From Purshia tridentata (lineage: Eukaryota > Streptophyta > Magnoliopsida > Rosales > Rosaceae), in the NCBI GenBank assembly GCA_003254885.1, contig QANT01002103.1, forward strand, positions 62,001 to 126,000: 64,000 bases of DNA. Direction: 5' to 3'. Below the pieces are notes generated by a model. That model was given only the letters and a program-made list of their open reading frames with translations. It had not been told where the DNA came from and ran no database searches. The position numbers and the translations under genes were made by a program. This document shows, piece by piece, positions 47,344-57,820 of this stretch; positions within the stretch are counted from its first letter, which is position 1; the number at the start of each line of letters is the position of its first letter.

Positions 47344-47874
47344 ATGGAAAACACTAGCAAGGAGCCGGAAGTAGAGCCTTCATCAGCAGAAGTTTATGAG
47401 TTACCAGGGGAGCCTGCTATTGTCATTAATGGAATGCCTGAGATTTCCATTTCCCCAAGTGATGGCACTCTTGCTGTGTGCAATACTGTGAGTGATACAG
47501 AGTCCAGTGGAAATACAACATTTGGTGAATGGTTGGAAGGAAGGGAAGTAAGAAAGTTGTTTGGAGAGCAATACTATTTTGGTACAGTCGCGGAGTATGA
47601 TAGAGAAACAGGCTGGTACAGGGTGGTGTATGAAGATGGCGACTGTGAAGATCTCGACTGGACTGAGTTGGAAGAAGTGCTTCAGCCATTGGACATTATG
47701 GTTCCACTGAAAGCATTAGCCCTAAAAATTATCAAGAAAAGCAAGAAACCTGTTCAGAAATCTAGGAATGTTGTGGCTCAATCTCGAACACCTAAAGCCA
47801 AACGCATGGGAAGTAAGGGAAATAATATCTCAGTGAATGAAGATGTTTCAACGGTGAAGCCCAATGATTCATGA
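47344..47874 (+). CDS. Tudor-like-domain protein
   Basis: 176 residues in one coding exon. Residues 1-60 are acidic (ELPGEPAIVINGMPEISIS). Residues about 63-115 form a Tudor/PTM-type barrel (GEWLEGREVRKLFGEQYYFG, then ETGWYRVVYEDGDCEDLDW and ELEEVL). The tail is Lys-rich and probably nuclear-localising (KKSKKPVQKSR, PKAKRMGSKG). The same short module occurs in plant chromatin proteins such as PTM and in proteins that databases sometimes label dirigent 17-like. A role in reading histone marks is inferred from the fold; the binding partner is unknown. Confidence 0.85.
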   Translation: MENTSKEPEVEPSSAEVYELPGEPAIVINGMPEISISPSDGTLAVCNTVSDTESSGNTTFGEWLEGREVRKLFGEQYYFGTVAEYDRETGWYRVVYEDGDCEDLDWTELEEVLQPLDIMVPLKALALKIIKKSKKPVQKSRNVVAQSRTPKAKRMGSKGNNISVNEDVSTVKPNDS

Positions 47875-50170
47875 AGGCTGAAGATAAAGATACGACGCCA
47901 TTTCAAAGGCTGATGATATTTCATTCTGATGGACCGGAAATAGCCTGGTATAGAGGGTAGATGATTTGAAAATTGGTCTTGCTAGAAGGTTGGAACAAAA
48001 TTAATGAAATTAGTCACATAGATACTGTTTTATTGTTTGTAACACATATCCCTAACATTACATATATGATGTCAACAAGATGATACCATACTCGATGGAT
48101 GTTGTGTGTAGACGTTAAATGATGAACTAGGAAAACAACTGCTGTATGCGACTGTGCTGAAATTTCTCATGAACTTGTTCTAGAACTGTCATTGAAATGA
48201 GGGTTGAAAACTATGGCAGTTGAGTTTTGCTTGGTAATTTTGGTAGCTGTAACTTTTGATTGTGCTTCCATTGAAGCCTTTTATTGCTAGTTTTCGTACG
48301 CAAGATGGAACTCTCTTGTACAGATCAATATGCAGGTGACATTAATAACCAAGCCTGTTATGCTTTACTAATAAAAGTGGGTGCTGATCAAGATGAGTAG
48401 TTTACTTGCCTGCAAGATGAAAACTCTCATATATGATAATTTGCTTATGCACAGATGAACTATCTCATTCTTTTTTTCTGTTTTCAATGACGTGGATTTA
48501 CTAGCCAAGTACTAGTAATGCGCTTTTGGCAGATATCTTTTCTAATCATGTTTATCTTATCAGTTGTGCACAACTTTACTTTATCAATAAAAAATTTGAT
48601 TGACAATGACAAAACTCTGAGAATTTGAGTGTTACTTAAGCCAAAACAAATATGCTTATGATGTGTTATGATTGCTTTTTAATATTTTTTGGCTAAATCT
48701 CAACAAATTTATAGGAACAAATTCTAGAATATCATTAACCCACTATCAATTGCCAATACACTAGGTGTTGAGTTCAAACTGATAGAAGCCAGTTGCTTAA
48801 TTATAAAAAATATAAAAAAACCACTAATCAACTAATAAGAAGCGTATGCAAACCAAACCAATAAAACACCCCAAATCAACTAATAAGAACCGTATCCTCT
48901 TTGATATGTCCCTATCTCGTACTTTTCGGTCTTTTCCCCATCGTCACCTGCCACATCACACGACTCCTTTTTTCCACGTCAGCATCGTCTTCCTCAGTAA
49001 CCCACTCACAAGTCGCAACGCGACGCATATAAACCCCTTTTTTTTTTGCAAACAAACCAAACCAAACCAAAAAACGCAAAGACCCCTTGTTACACGCTTC
49101 TTCTTCCCATCCGTAATCTCGCTCTCTATCTAATCTCTAGGGTTTTTCATCGACCAAAATGCTCCTTCATTTGCTCTAAGCTTTGTGTTTCTGTTTGTTT
49201 CCCGAGAGACTAAGAGTATGATCTTTCTTGGGTGGCTCACTAGGTACTCTTCAATCTTTTCTGATAAAAGTATTTTGGTTTCTAGGAAAATGGAACAAGT
49301 TGAAACAAAATGTACTTTGAAATAAAGTGTTTTATATTGTATTGTGTCACAAAAAAAATGAGAATTCATTTCCTCTTAAAATACAGAAAAAGAAGGTGAA
49401 TCTTCTTGCTTGCTTACCCTGCAGCTTAACCAATTATCTTATTATTCAAAGATGACACCACAAAACTACTAGTGTGAAATGCTTGACTTTGTTTCCTTTC
49501 AACGAGCTGTTTTACAATTCTTGTGCAGAATCTAATTTTAATGTATTTTCTGACAACACAGAAAGATTGAGGAAAAGGGACATAGAATTTGGATTTCATT
49601 GGTATTGTTTAGATGTTTGTATGCCTCCTGCTTTGTGGGTTTTTTTTTTCTTTTCTCATGCTTTGTGGGTTTAATGCACAATGAAGCCAGACGGTTGTAT
49701 CAACTCTATGGGGATCTAGAGCTTGCTTTGAGAAGTTAATTATTTTGGTAAAAATTTGAATTCCATGGACTTTTTTGGCGGTGATAATGAAGACCAAGTT
49801 GAGGTTTAGAATGTATTTCGATTATATAATAATGGTGTTGTAGATTGTGGGTTTGACGAATTGTCTTGTTGGGTTCATCAGGCCAAGTTTTTTTGTTTCC
49901 TTGGGTTCTTCTCGCTAGCAATAAACTTATAATTGAAATGACTTATCATGCATTTCTTTTTTGTCTATTTTAAATATGACCAGGGATTCAGTTGGAAACT
50001 TTGCCTTGGTGGATTGTGATGTAGTGGATAAAATTGCTGGAGTTTCAATGCCTCTTTAAAGAAATGGTGATGATGAGGACTCTACGATTGTTTACTATGC
50101 TATTTATGCTCTTATTGAAGGCCTAGGATATTTATCACTGAAGGCCCTTAGACTTTGAAATTGAAGACAT
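47875..50170. other. 3' flank of the Tudor-like gene and leader of the NFRKB-like gene
   Basis: 47875-48800 is 3' flank, AT-rich. About 49090-49245 looks like a 5' leader (CTCTCTATCTAATCTCTAGG, with a donor near 49243). A long leader intron up to about 50150 is inferred. No other gene seen. Confidence 0.4.
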
Positions 50171-51898
50171 ATGGAAACTGGAAAGCACAGTTCAATGAGG
50201 AAACTGAAAAATATGGGACGCAAAGTCTTGTTGACGAAGCAATTGGAAAGAATGAAAAATGGGTTCAAAATAAACCTTGGTCAGAGAGATATAGATGCCG
50301 CACATACTTTGGTAGAGTTGGCCAATGATGATTCTGGTTTGCTTCAGGTTGGGGTATGTTCACATGGAATGAAGCATAGCATGAAGGGGTTGCCGAGCAT
50401 AAAGGATTTCAGGGGGAAGTGGGAAGGTGATAGTCATTCCAAAGTAGGTAGGAGAAAGATCAATTTTTCTGTAAAGTGTCAGCAAGCTGCCTTTAAAGGT
50501 CAGATGAAGGATGAAGAAACTGTAGGGAGAAAGCAGAAAAAAAGTAAAATTGGTAAGAAACTATCTTCTCTCCGACCAAAATACATGAAAAATAATGTCA
50601 ATGAGAAGGCTGACAAGTTTGAAGCTTTCCTTGAGGATTGTCATGATAAATTAAGCAGGTTAAATACAAGGAAGCGGAAAAGGGTGGCAGGATCCTTTTT
50701 AAAAAGAGAAATTGTTCCAGTACCTGAAAAAATAAGGTTGAAAATGCCCTTGAAATTGGCAGTTCCTACTGTACATGCCGGATTTTCTTTCTCTGTTATA
50801 CATCTCCTTACTGCCGTTCGCATAGCAATGGTTGCTCCACCTGCAGTAGATGATGCTTTGGTGTATGGCAAGGATCAAAGCGAAAGCAATGCTGAAGGGA
50901 TAAATGGATTTTGTTCTGTCAAAAATAAATGCATTAGTGATTGTGCACTAACAAATTCCATGGATTTACCTTTTCTCACCCTTAACAAGATTGTTGACCG
51001 TGTAAGATCAAATCCTATGGATCCTTGTATTCTTCTAACCCAGGAGCCACTTCGGGATATAGTCAGAGGAGTTCTGAAGATATTTACATCCAAAACAGCA
51101 CCTCTAGGAGCAAAGGGATGGAAGCCACTCACTTTCTATAACAAATCCAGTAAGTGTTGGTCATGGATCGGTCCCATTACTTTAAACTCATGCAATGCTG
51201 ATGAGGAAGATCTGTCTTCTGAAGCTTGGAGTCTTGACCACAAATTGCTTGTGAGGTTGGTTGATTCCTTTGTTTTTTGGTTCAAAAGTTTTCAAGAGAG
51301 ATTTCGTCAAGTTGGAAGCCTTCCTGCACCACCTTTGGTTTTGATGCAACCAACAGTAGATGAAAGGGAAAGGCTGAGGGTTGTTGGTTCGCGAAAGAGT
51401 GTCACCACTATCAACCCAAGCTCTGAAGAAGTAAGAGCTTACTTTCACAAGGAAGAAGCCTTGAGGTATTTGGTCCCAGATCGGGCATTTGCTTACACAG
51501 CACTGGATGGTAGAAAATCTGCAGTTGCTCCTCTAAGAAGGTGCAGTGGTAAGCCATCATATAGACACCGAGATCACTTCATGCTTAAAGCTGATCGGCC
51601 GCCTCATGTTACCATTCTGTGTCTTGTGAGGGATGCAGCTGCTCGATTGCCTGGAAGTATTGGTACCAGAGCAGATATCTCTACTCTCATTCGGGACTCA
51701 CAGTATGTGGTGGAAGACGTCTCTGATGATCAACTTAACCAAGTTGTAAGTGGTGCACTGGACCGGCTGCACTATGAATCTGATCCATGTGTAAAATATG
51801 ATGGAGATAGGAAGTTGTGGGTGTATTTACATGGAGAGAGAGGGGAAGAAGACTTTGAGGATGATGGTACCTTATCTACTGTAAGGAGACGACATTGA
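50171..51898 (+). CDS. NFRKB-like protein with winged-helix domain (INO80-type)
   Basis: 575 residues, one coding exon. The N-terminal 190 residues are highly basic with likely nuclear signals (GRKQKKSKIGKK, NTRKRKRVAG). Residues about 190-300 include FSFSVIHLLTAVRIAMV and DPCILLTQEPLRDIVRGVLK. Residues about 430-560 carry the plant NFRKB block EALRYLVPDRAFAYTALDG and the winged-helix-like part HVTILCLVRDAAARLPG to RKLWVYLHGERG. The human homologue is a subunit of the INO80 chromatin remodeller; this plant protein is expected to be nuclear and transcription-related by homology only. It is much shorter than the ~1300-residue human protein, so it is a short member or lacks an N-terminal half. 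Confidence 0.88.
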   Translation: METGKHSSMRKLKNMGRKVLLTKQLERMKNGFKINLGQRDIDAAHTLVELANDDSGLLQVGVCSHGMKHSMKGLPSIKDFRGKWEGDSHSKVGRRKINFSVKCQQAAFKGQMKDEETVGRKQKKSKIGKKLSSLRPKYMKNNVNEKADKFEAFLEDCHDKLSRLNTRKRKRVAGSFLKREIVPVPEKIRLKMPLKLAVPTVHAGFSFSVIHLLTAVRIAMVAPPAVDDALVYGKDQSESNAEGINGFCSVKNKCISDCALTNSMDLPFLTLNKIVDRVRSNPMDPCILLTQEPLRDIVRGVLKIFTSKTAPLGAKGWKPLTFYNKSSKCWSWIGPITLNSCNADEEDLSSEAWSLDHKLLVRLVDSFVFWFKSFQERFRQVGSLPAPPLVLMQPTVDERERLRVVGSRKSVTTINPSSEEVRAYFHKEEALRYLVPDRAFAYTALDGRKSAVAPLRRCSGKPSYRHRDHFMLKADRPPHVTILCLVRDAAARLPGSIGTRADISTLIRDSQYVVEDVSDDQLNQVVSGALDRLHYESDPCVKYDGDRKLWVYLHGERGEEDFEDDGTLSTVRRRH

Positions 51899-52339
51899 GA
51901 GGAAAAAACTACCTCTTCATGGGACAGCACTCCAAAATGGATAGGAAGAAACTTGCACAGTAGGAAGTGATCGATATGGATGTCAATGTGAATCCTAATC
52001 GTTGCATGACAGAAAGTAGTTCTTTTCTTTTTCTCTTTTATTTTCTTTATTTTGGGCTCAAACAAGGCCTAAGGTCTGAGAATGAGCGTTGAACTTTGCT
52101 GTAGGTGTGGGGGATGAGTTCTCTATCTATGAGTCCCCACCTAGTAATAGCTAGTTTTAGCATACAATGGTCTGTCACATGCAGTCATAAAGAAGGGGTT
52201 TCATTTTCATATGAGGTGGCATGAATCTGACATTGCATTTTGCTCTTCGATAATTATCTGTTGTAGAGTTATGAAACAATTCATTAAGCAGAAAGATGTT
52301 CATGGGTCCCTATTTTTGCCTTCATGTTAATTTATGTTC
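51899..52339. other. 3' flank of the NFRKB-like gene
   Basis: 3' untranslated region, T-rich, with no coding signal. Confidence 0.4.
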
Positions 52340-52475
52340 TCATTCATCCTATATCCATGCTAAATTATAAAATATATATTTTTATTAATTAACAACTGTC
52401 ATTCATGAAATTTAAACTCATGACCTCCTCCAACAAACAGGAGATTGAGTGCCACTATACTAAATACCCATTGAA
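52340..52475 (-). mobile_element. SINE-like relic with tRNA-derived head
   Basis: Minus strand: TAGTATAGTGGCACTCAATC (about 52446-52465) resembles box A and GGTCATGAGTTTAAATTTC (about 52407-52425) resembles box B (GGTTCGAATC). They are separated by about 20-25 bases and followed by an AT-rich tail. The words AGTGGCA and GGAGGTCATGAGTT are typical of plant SINE heads. An 11-base word AATACCCATTG is repeated in tandem at the 5' flank (52466-52490). Confidence 0.5.
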
Positions 52476-52520
52476 TACCCATTGACTGCATTCAATAGTT
52501 CTCTATTAAAAATTTTTTTT

Positions 52521-52935
52521 TCTTACTTAAAACATAGGCTTTAGTCAACCTTATAGAAACCAAATAAATCTAAATTTTCAAAGGCACGAGCTAGAAAAAA
52601 CATACCATGGGGCACCTAAATAAGTGCAAGCGCCACCTCAACAAGTGCAAGAGCCAAGAGGTAAAGATTTACAAAGATGGAGAGAACGAGAGGCAGTAGA
52701 AGAGAAATTCAATATTTACCTATTCCATTTTCTTTTTCTTGCTTAAAACATAGGCTTTTGTAAAGCTTATAAGTTATAACCACCCAAATAAAATTCAAAA
52801 TTTTAAGAGCGGAGTTAGAAAAACATAGTAAGGGGGCACCTCAACAAGGCCTTAACAATTTCAAGAACCAAGAAAAAGAGATTCACAAAGATAGAGAGAG
52901 CAGAAAGATGAGGAAGAGAAATTCACTTACCCACG
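52521..52935. repeat. Diverged ~200-bp direct duplication
   Basis: Copies at about 52521-52720 and 52738-52935 share TTAAAACATAGGCTTT at the start, then GGGGCACCT, CCTCAACAAG and AGATTCACAAAGAT-like words, and AGAGAAATTCA at the end. They show many substitutions and indels. This is older than the other duplications here. It is non-coding. Confidence 0.75.
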
Positions 52936-53509
52936 GTCACCCTTTGTGTTTACTACAACAAAGCAAGAGCAAGCGAGACAAATTAGATAGGTTTGGAGTT
53001 TGAAGGCTGTAATTGAGATGAACCCTAAAATTGAAAGTAAAGATAGGAAAACTAATATTTATCAGAAGTCCGAAGTGAATAGGAACATTTTAAAGAATAT
53101 TTTAGTAAAATATCTCAAATTCATTCGAGCGAGGCACGAGTTTCTAGACTTCACGTGTCTCTGTTTCTATAAAGTTTTAGATTCTAATTAATGTAACGGT
53201 GCTTTATTTTTTATATATAAAGATTTACTCTATATTTTATTTATTTTTTAAAATCTTACTTCTTTTGAACAATTTATAATCTTAAGATTCTTAACACTAT
53301 TAAATCAAGAATTCTATAACGCAGAACGAGCAATGAAGGATTCACATACTCCATTGATATTCATTTGGCCAACTTTAAAGAATGTCTCACACTCTCACTA
53401 ATCTGGGTCATGTAACACGTGTAAGACTCACGTGTAAACCTCAAGGTGTTTAATTCAGCAATGAATAGCTGAGGTGGCTGCAACCCCTCATGGGGCTTTG
53501 CTCTCAGGA
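52936..53509. other. Upstream region of the second PPR gene
   Basis: AT-rich, with no coding signal that survives inspection. The frame reaching back from the PPR gene to 53474 begins with GTG rather than ATG. Confidence 0.4.
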
Positions 53510-55087
53510 ATGATCGGAATTCTCCTTCAAACGTCTTTCATTTTCAGGAAGAAACTCTCTCACTCAATTTTACAAACACATTCATCGCACTTTAAGCCCT
53601 CATCTTCTCACAGACTCGAACGAATCTCACAAAAAACCAAGAAGCTAGACAACGCCCTCAAAGTTCTCGACCTCATCACCCCAAAACCATCCCTCACTGC
53701 AAGTCGTCGCCAAGGCCATCTTCGGCTCATTCAGGACTTTCTACAGTCAGGTTCCGAACAATTCAGCTATGCTTCTGTTTTCTCTGGTTCAAATTCGTCA
53801 ATGAAAATCTCAAATTTGTTCGATGAATTGCTTGAATCTAGTTCTGATAGTTCTCAATTATGGGTTGAAAAGTTTACGATTGATGCAAGCGTTTTATCAC
53901 ACGCCATAAGTTCATGTGGGTCTAAGCATGACCTTCATGGTGGGGTTCAGTATCATTCTGCAGCTATACGAAGTGGATTTGTTGTTAATGTTTATATAGG
54001 AAGCTCTTTGATCAGCTTTTACAGTAGATGCAGCGAGTTAGAGAATGCGTATCGGGTTTTCGAAGAAATGCCCGTGAGAAATGTGGTGTCATGGACGGCT
54101 ATTATTTCAGGTTTTGCACAGGAGTGGCAGGTTAATGTGTGCTTGCAGCTTTTCCGTGAAATGAGAAATTCCACTTCGAAACCGAATGATTTTACTTATG
54201 CAAGTATTCTCAGTGCTTGCACAGACAGTGGAGCTCTTGGGCATGGAAGAAGTACTCATTGCCAAACCATCCGAATGGGGTTTGATTCTTACATTCACAT
54301 TGCTAATGCTCTAATCTCAATGTACTGCAAATGTGGGGCTGTAAAAGATGCGCTTTACATATTCGAAAATTTGAATGGAAAAGATCATGTATCCTGGAAC
54401 TCCATGATTGCAGGATATGCCCAGCATGGCCTTGCGCTGCAGGCTATTGATGTTTTCGAAGAAATGAAGAAGCAATGTGTGAAACCCGATGCCATTACTT
54501 TACTGGGCGTGCTCTCTTCGTGTCGTCATGCTGGTTTTGTTAAAGAAGGCCAGCTTTACTTCAATTCGATGATTGAAGAACATGGTGTTGAGCCGGAACT
54601 AGATCATTACTCTTGTGTTGTTGATCTTCTTGGCCGGGCTGGTTTATTGGAAGAGGCTCGAGATTTCATAAAAAATATGCCTATTCGTCCCAATGCGATT
54701 ATCTGGGGCTCGCTGCTTTCTTCCTGTAGGGTTCATGGGAGTGTGTGGATGGGCATTGAGGCTGCAGAGAGCAGGCTATTACTGGAGCCAGGGTGTGCTT
54801 CTACGCATGTTCAATTGGCGAACCTGTATGCCAGTCTAGGATGCTGGGATCATGCGGCAAGAGTAAGGAAATTGATGAAAGATAAAGGGATCAAGACAAC
54901 TCCGGGGTTTAGCTGGATTGAGATTAGTAATGAGGTTCATAGGTTTAGAGCAGAAGACAGTTCAAGCAGTAAAATGATTGAAATTGTTTCAGTCTTGGAT
55001 AGTTTGTTAGACCACATTAAAACTTTAGGCTATGAACCTGAAATCCAAGAGGAAGAGGATGATGATGTTTTGTATTCAACAGTGTAA
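53510..55087 (+). CDS. Pentatricopeptide repeat protein, E/E+ class, probably mitochondrial
   Basis: Intronless, 525 residues from the first ATG at 53510. The N-terminal ~50 residues are basic and Ser/His-rich with few acids (SFIFRKKLSHSILQTH), as in a mitochondrial or plastid presequence. PPR repeats run from about residue 120 (MPVRNVVSWTAIISGFAQEW, NGKDHVSWNSMIAGYAQHG, CVKPDAITLLGVLSSCRHAG). An E motif (NAIIWGSLLSSCRVHGSVWM) and E+ segment (GIKTTPGFSWIEISNEVHRF) follow. No DYW domain. It should bind organellar RNA. Closest memory match is Arabidopsis At2g37320, the chromosomal neighbour of the match for the other PPR gene in this window. Confidence 0.92.
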   Translation: MIGILLQTSFIFRKKLSHSILQTHSSHFKPSSSHRLERISQKTKKLDNALKVLDLITPKPSLTASRRQGHLRLIQDFLQSGSEQFSYASVFSGSNSSMKISNLFDELLESSSDSSQLWVEKFTIDASVLSHAISSCGSKHDLHGGVQYHSAAIRSGFVVNVYIGSSLISFYSRCSELENAYRVFEEMPVRNVVSWTAIISGFAQEWQVNVCLQLFREMRNSTSKPNDFTYASILSACTDSGALGHGRSTHCQTIRMGFDSYIHIANALISMYCKCGAVKDALYIFENLNGKDHVSWNSMIAGYAQHGLALQAIDVFEEMKKQCVKPDAITLLGVLSSCRHAGFVKEGQLYFNSMIEEHGVEPELDHYSCVVDLLGRAGLLEEARDFIKNMPIRPNAIIWGSLLSSCRVHGSVWMGIEAAESRLLLEPGCASTHVQLANLYASLGCWDHAARVRKLMKDKGIKTTPGFSWIEISNEVHRFRAEDSSSSKMIEIVSVLDSLLDHIKTLGYEPEIQEEEDDDVLYSTV

Positions 55088-55857
55088 CTTATCATATTTA
55101 ACTCAAGGAGAAGTTTGTGTTAATACAATTATATAATCCCTGTCACTGATCTGCTCCTCTTTGGAAGAAGAAAAGAAATCTTCTGCCTTTCAGTCCATGC
55201 TGATGTTAATATCTCCCACCATACCATTTTGGACGTTTCAGAAGCAACACAGTTTCATATGTAGTGTTAACTTTCCTTTAATTGCAGGTTGATATGAAAT
55301 ATCCTCGAGATATTGTGGCTTTGTCATAGTATGTAAGTGTGTTCGAATAAATGTGTCAAGTATTTTAGGCCAATGAAATTTCTAACAGTAATTTTTCCCC
55401 ATAGTTTCTGATAAAACTGTTTATTCCACCATGTCAAAATCACTAAAGATCTCGTCACCAAATTAATCTCCTAAACAATGAGTCACATTGTGATGTTTTT
55501 TTGTTTGTTTTGAATATATATATATGAAATTGTGATGTTAACAAATTCAATTTTGTTTAGTTATAACAATAAAATGAAGGCAAAAAAGATTTATTCCCTT
55601 ATTGGAGATTAGGAGAATATTATCCAGTAAACAAAATGACGGCAAAATGAATGGAATACCCATTCTTGCAAAGCAATGGACATTTCTATACTTGCTGATT
55701 CCATTAAACAAAACACAGCCTAATAGTCATCTCTTATAATGGGAAAATTCCTATCGTGATACATGAAGGCAGAAGTATTTAAAATGATACTACATATCCT
55801 ATCCTCATTTTATCATGCCTCAAAGCAATGCTCCAGAACCAAAGAAACCAAAAACCA
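55088..55857. other. Spacer between convergent PPR and RRM-like genes
   Basis: AT-rich 3' flanks of both genes (TATATATATGAAA near 55516). Nothing else seen. Confidence 0.45.
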
Positions 55858-57820
55858 TTACTGGAGAACACGCATCAGAATTCGATTATTCAGACAGAAG
55901 CCTCTGTTCTTCTGAAGGAAAGCATTCATTGCCTGGGTTCTTGAGTGAAAGCGAACTGTTGCCAGTCTAATGGGTTCTGGGAATGCTCTGCAACATAATT
56001 TCAAATAAATTCACCTTAAGTAAACTTAAATTAAGGATAATATGTAACATTCTATATTATTCACAATCTAACTAGCCATTAGCCTAAGACATAATTTGTC
56101 TGACCAAAAAAAAAGGGAAAAACCTGAAAGCCATTTGGAGGGAGGATGCATCATAATCACAACCACACAGAAAACGATCCATATCATCCGGAAGTGCATT
56201 TTGAGGAAGTCCTTGCAGTAAAACCTGATCAAGCAGATTCAATATTTTAAGAACGATCTACATCATTTGATAACAAGTTGATTGTAGGCTAAATTGAATC
56301 ATGATTCAATCACCAAACCAAAGTTTCACAAATTCAGGGCACATATTTGATATAGGGAACCAAGCTCATTGGATCTTGATTCAATTACCGGACCAAAATT
56401 TCACATATTCATGGCACATATTTGACATAGAAAAAAAAAAAAAACTACTCCAAATTATGAAGTCAATATATATGACAGCCTCAACTTCACATTCAAACAA
56501 TAAATTCAAACACTCTAGCAAAAATATCACCTACCATCCAGACAACAGTATTGGGACAAAAAAAATTCAGGTGATTCTTCTTTCATATGACCTCACGGAA
56601 ATAAACCAATAAATTCATGTTCCAATTCAATTTCTTTGTCCTTGAAATCACACAAAGAAGCCATTAAATTCTACAGTCAAGCTGCCAATGGCTATTATAG
56701 CCATCGGAATCAGAATTCATTAGATTAAGCTTCCACCATTAGATATTTTATATCTTGGTCCATTCTATGACAAGTGATATTTGTTGCTTCAAGTAACAGC
56801 GGAAAGTTCAATTTTACTCAAAATTTAAAATGAGAAAACAATCAATAGGTATAGATAATAAACACACAATAGCAAGCATTGACTTACAGTTTTTCCATTA
56901 TAGGGAGTAAGGATATCCCACCTCGACCGATCAGACTGTCATCCATAAAGGAAGCATCATCGATAAAAATATTTAAACTACAACACGATATGGGCAACAA
57001 TTATAACTCAGCAAGGTATTCAGGGCTGCATTACCCTGTCCAATTTGTACAAGCGACCATTTCTGGCAATCATCTTAAGCGCATTATCATAAGCTTTCCG
57101 CGACGGAAATTGCACCATCCTAATTACACAAAAAAAAAACTCAAGCATTTTGAGAGCATCTAAATGCATATATTGCAACCATTTCTGGCAATCATCTTAA
57201 GCGCATTATCATAGGCTTTCCGCGACGGAAATTGCACCATCCTAATTACACAAAAAAAAAAAAACTCAAAGCATTTTGAGAGCATCTAAATGCATATATT
57301 GCATAGAGGTGATTAAAGAGATCAACAATCTCAGTGAAAATTCTATATTTACTAAACCAAGATACGAAATTTACATTCCCGTCGGCGTATAGTTCATATT
57401 ATATTCAACTTTAAGATCGTCCAGAGTCAAATTGCAGCCTTCCAGCATATTCAAGACGTCGGTCTTAAGTGTATTCCTTGTAATCCCAAGCAGCTTTCCA
57501 TACACCAGACCTAAAATGGCACAGATATTGAGGGCATTCATGAACAAAACAAACCCCTAAAACCCTAACTAGAAAATGAGGAAATCTAAGGAAATGCGAA
57601 CAGAGCGAAGAATACCTGTGCTTGGGCTTTGAAGAAATGGGTCGAGTGCTGCATCCTGAGGGGGTTGCTCCGCTGAACCCTGAGGGGGTTGTTCGGCTCC
57701 GGTCGAGAACCGTTTCAGCGGCTCGCGAAGCAGCGAATAGAGACCAAGGTTTTGTAACCTAGCCGTACGGACGGGGAGGCTTGACCCGATTGAGGTTTTG
57801 AGAAGACCCATGTATGACAT
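55858..57820 (-). CDS. Probable mitochondrial RRM-like protein of unknown function
   Basis: Exons on the minus strand are 57616-57820, 57375-57510, 57035-57119, 56888-56935, 56124-56224 and 55858-55987, giving 234 residues with matching phases. The N-terminus (MSYMGLLKTSIGSSLPVRTA ... LKRFSTGAEQ) looks like a mitochondrial presequence with a possible cleavage site around RRFSTG-like residues. The middle (GKLLGITRNTLKTDVLNMLE, MVQFPSRKAYDNALKMIARN) is conserved-looking. Residues about 159-232 have an RRM-like order: VLLQGLPQNALPDDMDRFL, then LATVRFHSRTQAMNAFLQKN and ILMRVLQ at the C-terminus. RNA binding is inferred from this fold only. Exon 3 lies in a tandem duplication whose second copy carries a truncated exon (57178-57241). 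The ATG at 57820 is chosen because the upstream frame begins with TTG. Confidence 0.75.
56303..56430. repeat. 53-bp intronic direct repeat
   Basis: Copies at 56303-56355 and 56378-56430 (offset 75 bp) start GATTCAAT(C/T)ACC and end GCACATATTTGA(T/C)ATAG, about 85-90 percent identical. They lie in an intron of the RRM-like gene. Confidence 0.85.
57056..57303 (-). repeat. Tandem duplication including part of an exon
   Basis: Copy A at 57056-57177 and copy B at 57178-57303 are nearly identical (AAGC versus AGGC, A-run length, one extra A). Copy A contains the acceptor and first 64 bases of exon 3 of the RRM-like gene. Copy B repeats the same acceptor and bases 57178-57241 but lacks the remainder of the exon and its donor. 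Confidence 0.95.

Noticed and set aside
53474-53509. 12-residue extension of the second PPR protein
   Set aside because: It starts with GTG; the first ATG is at 53510.
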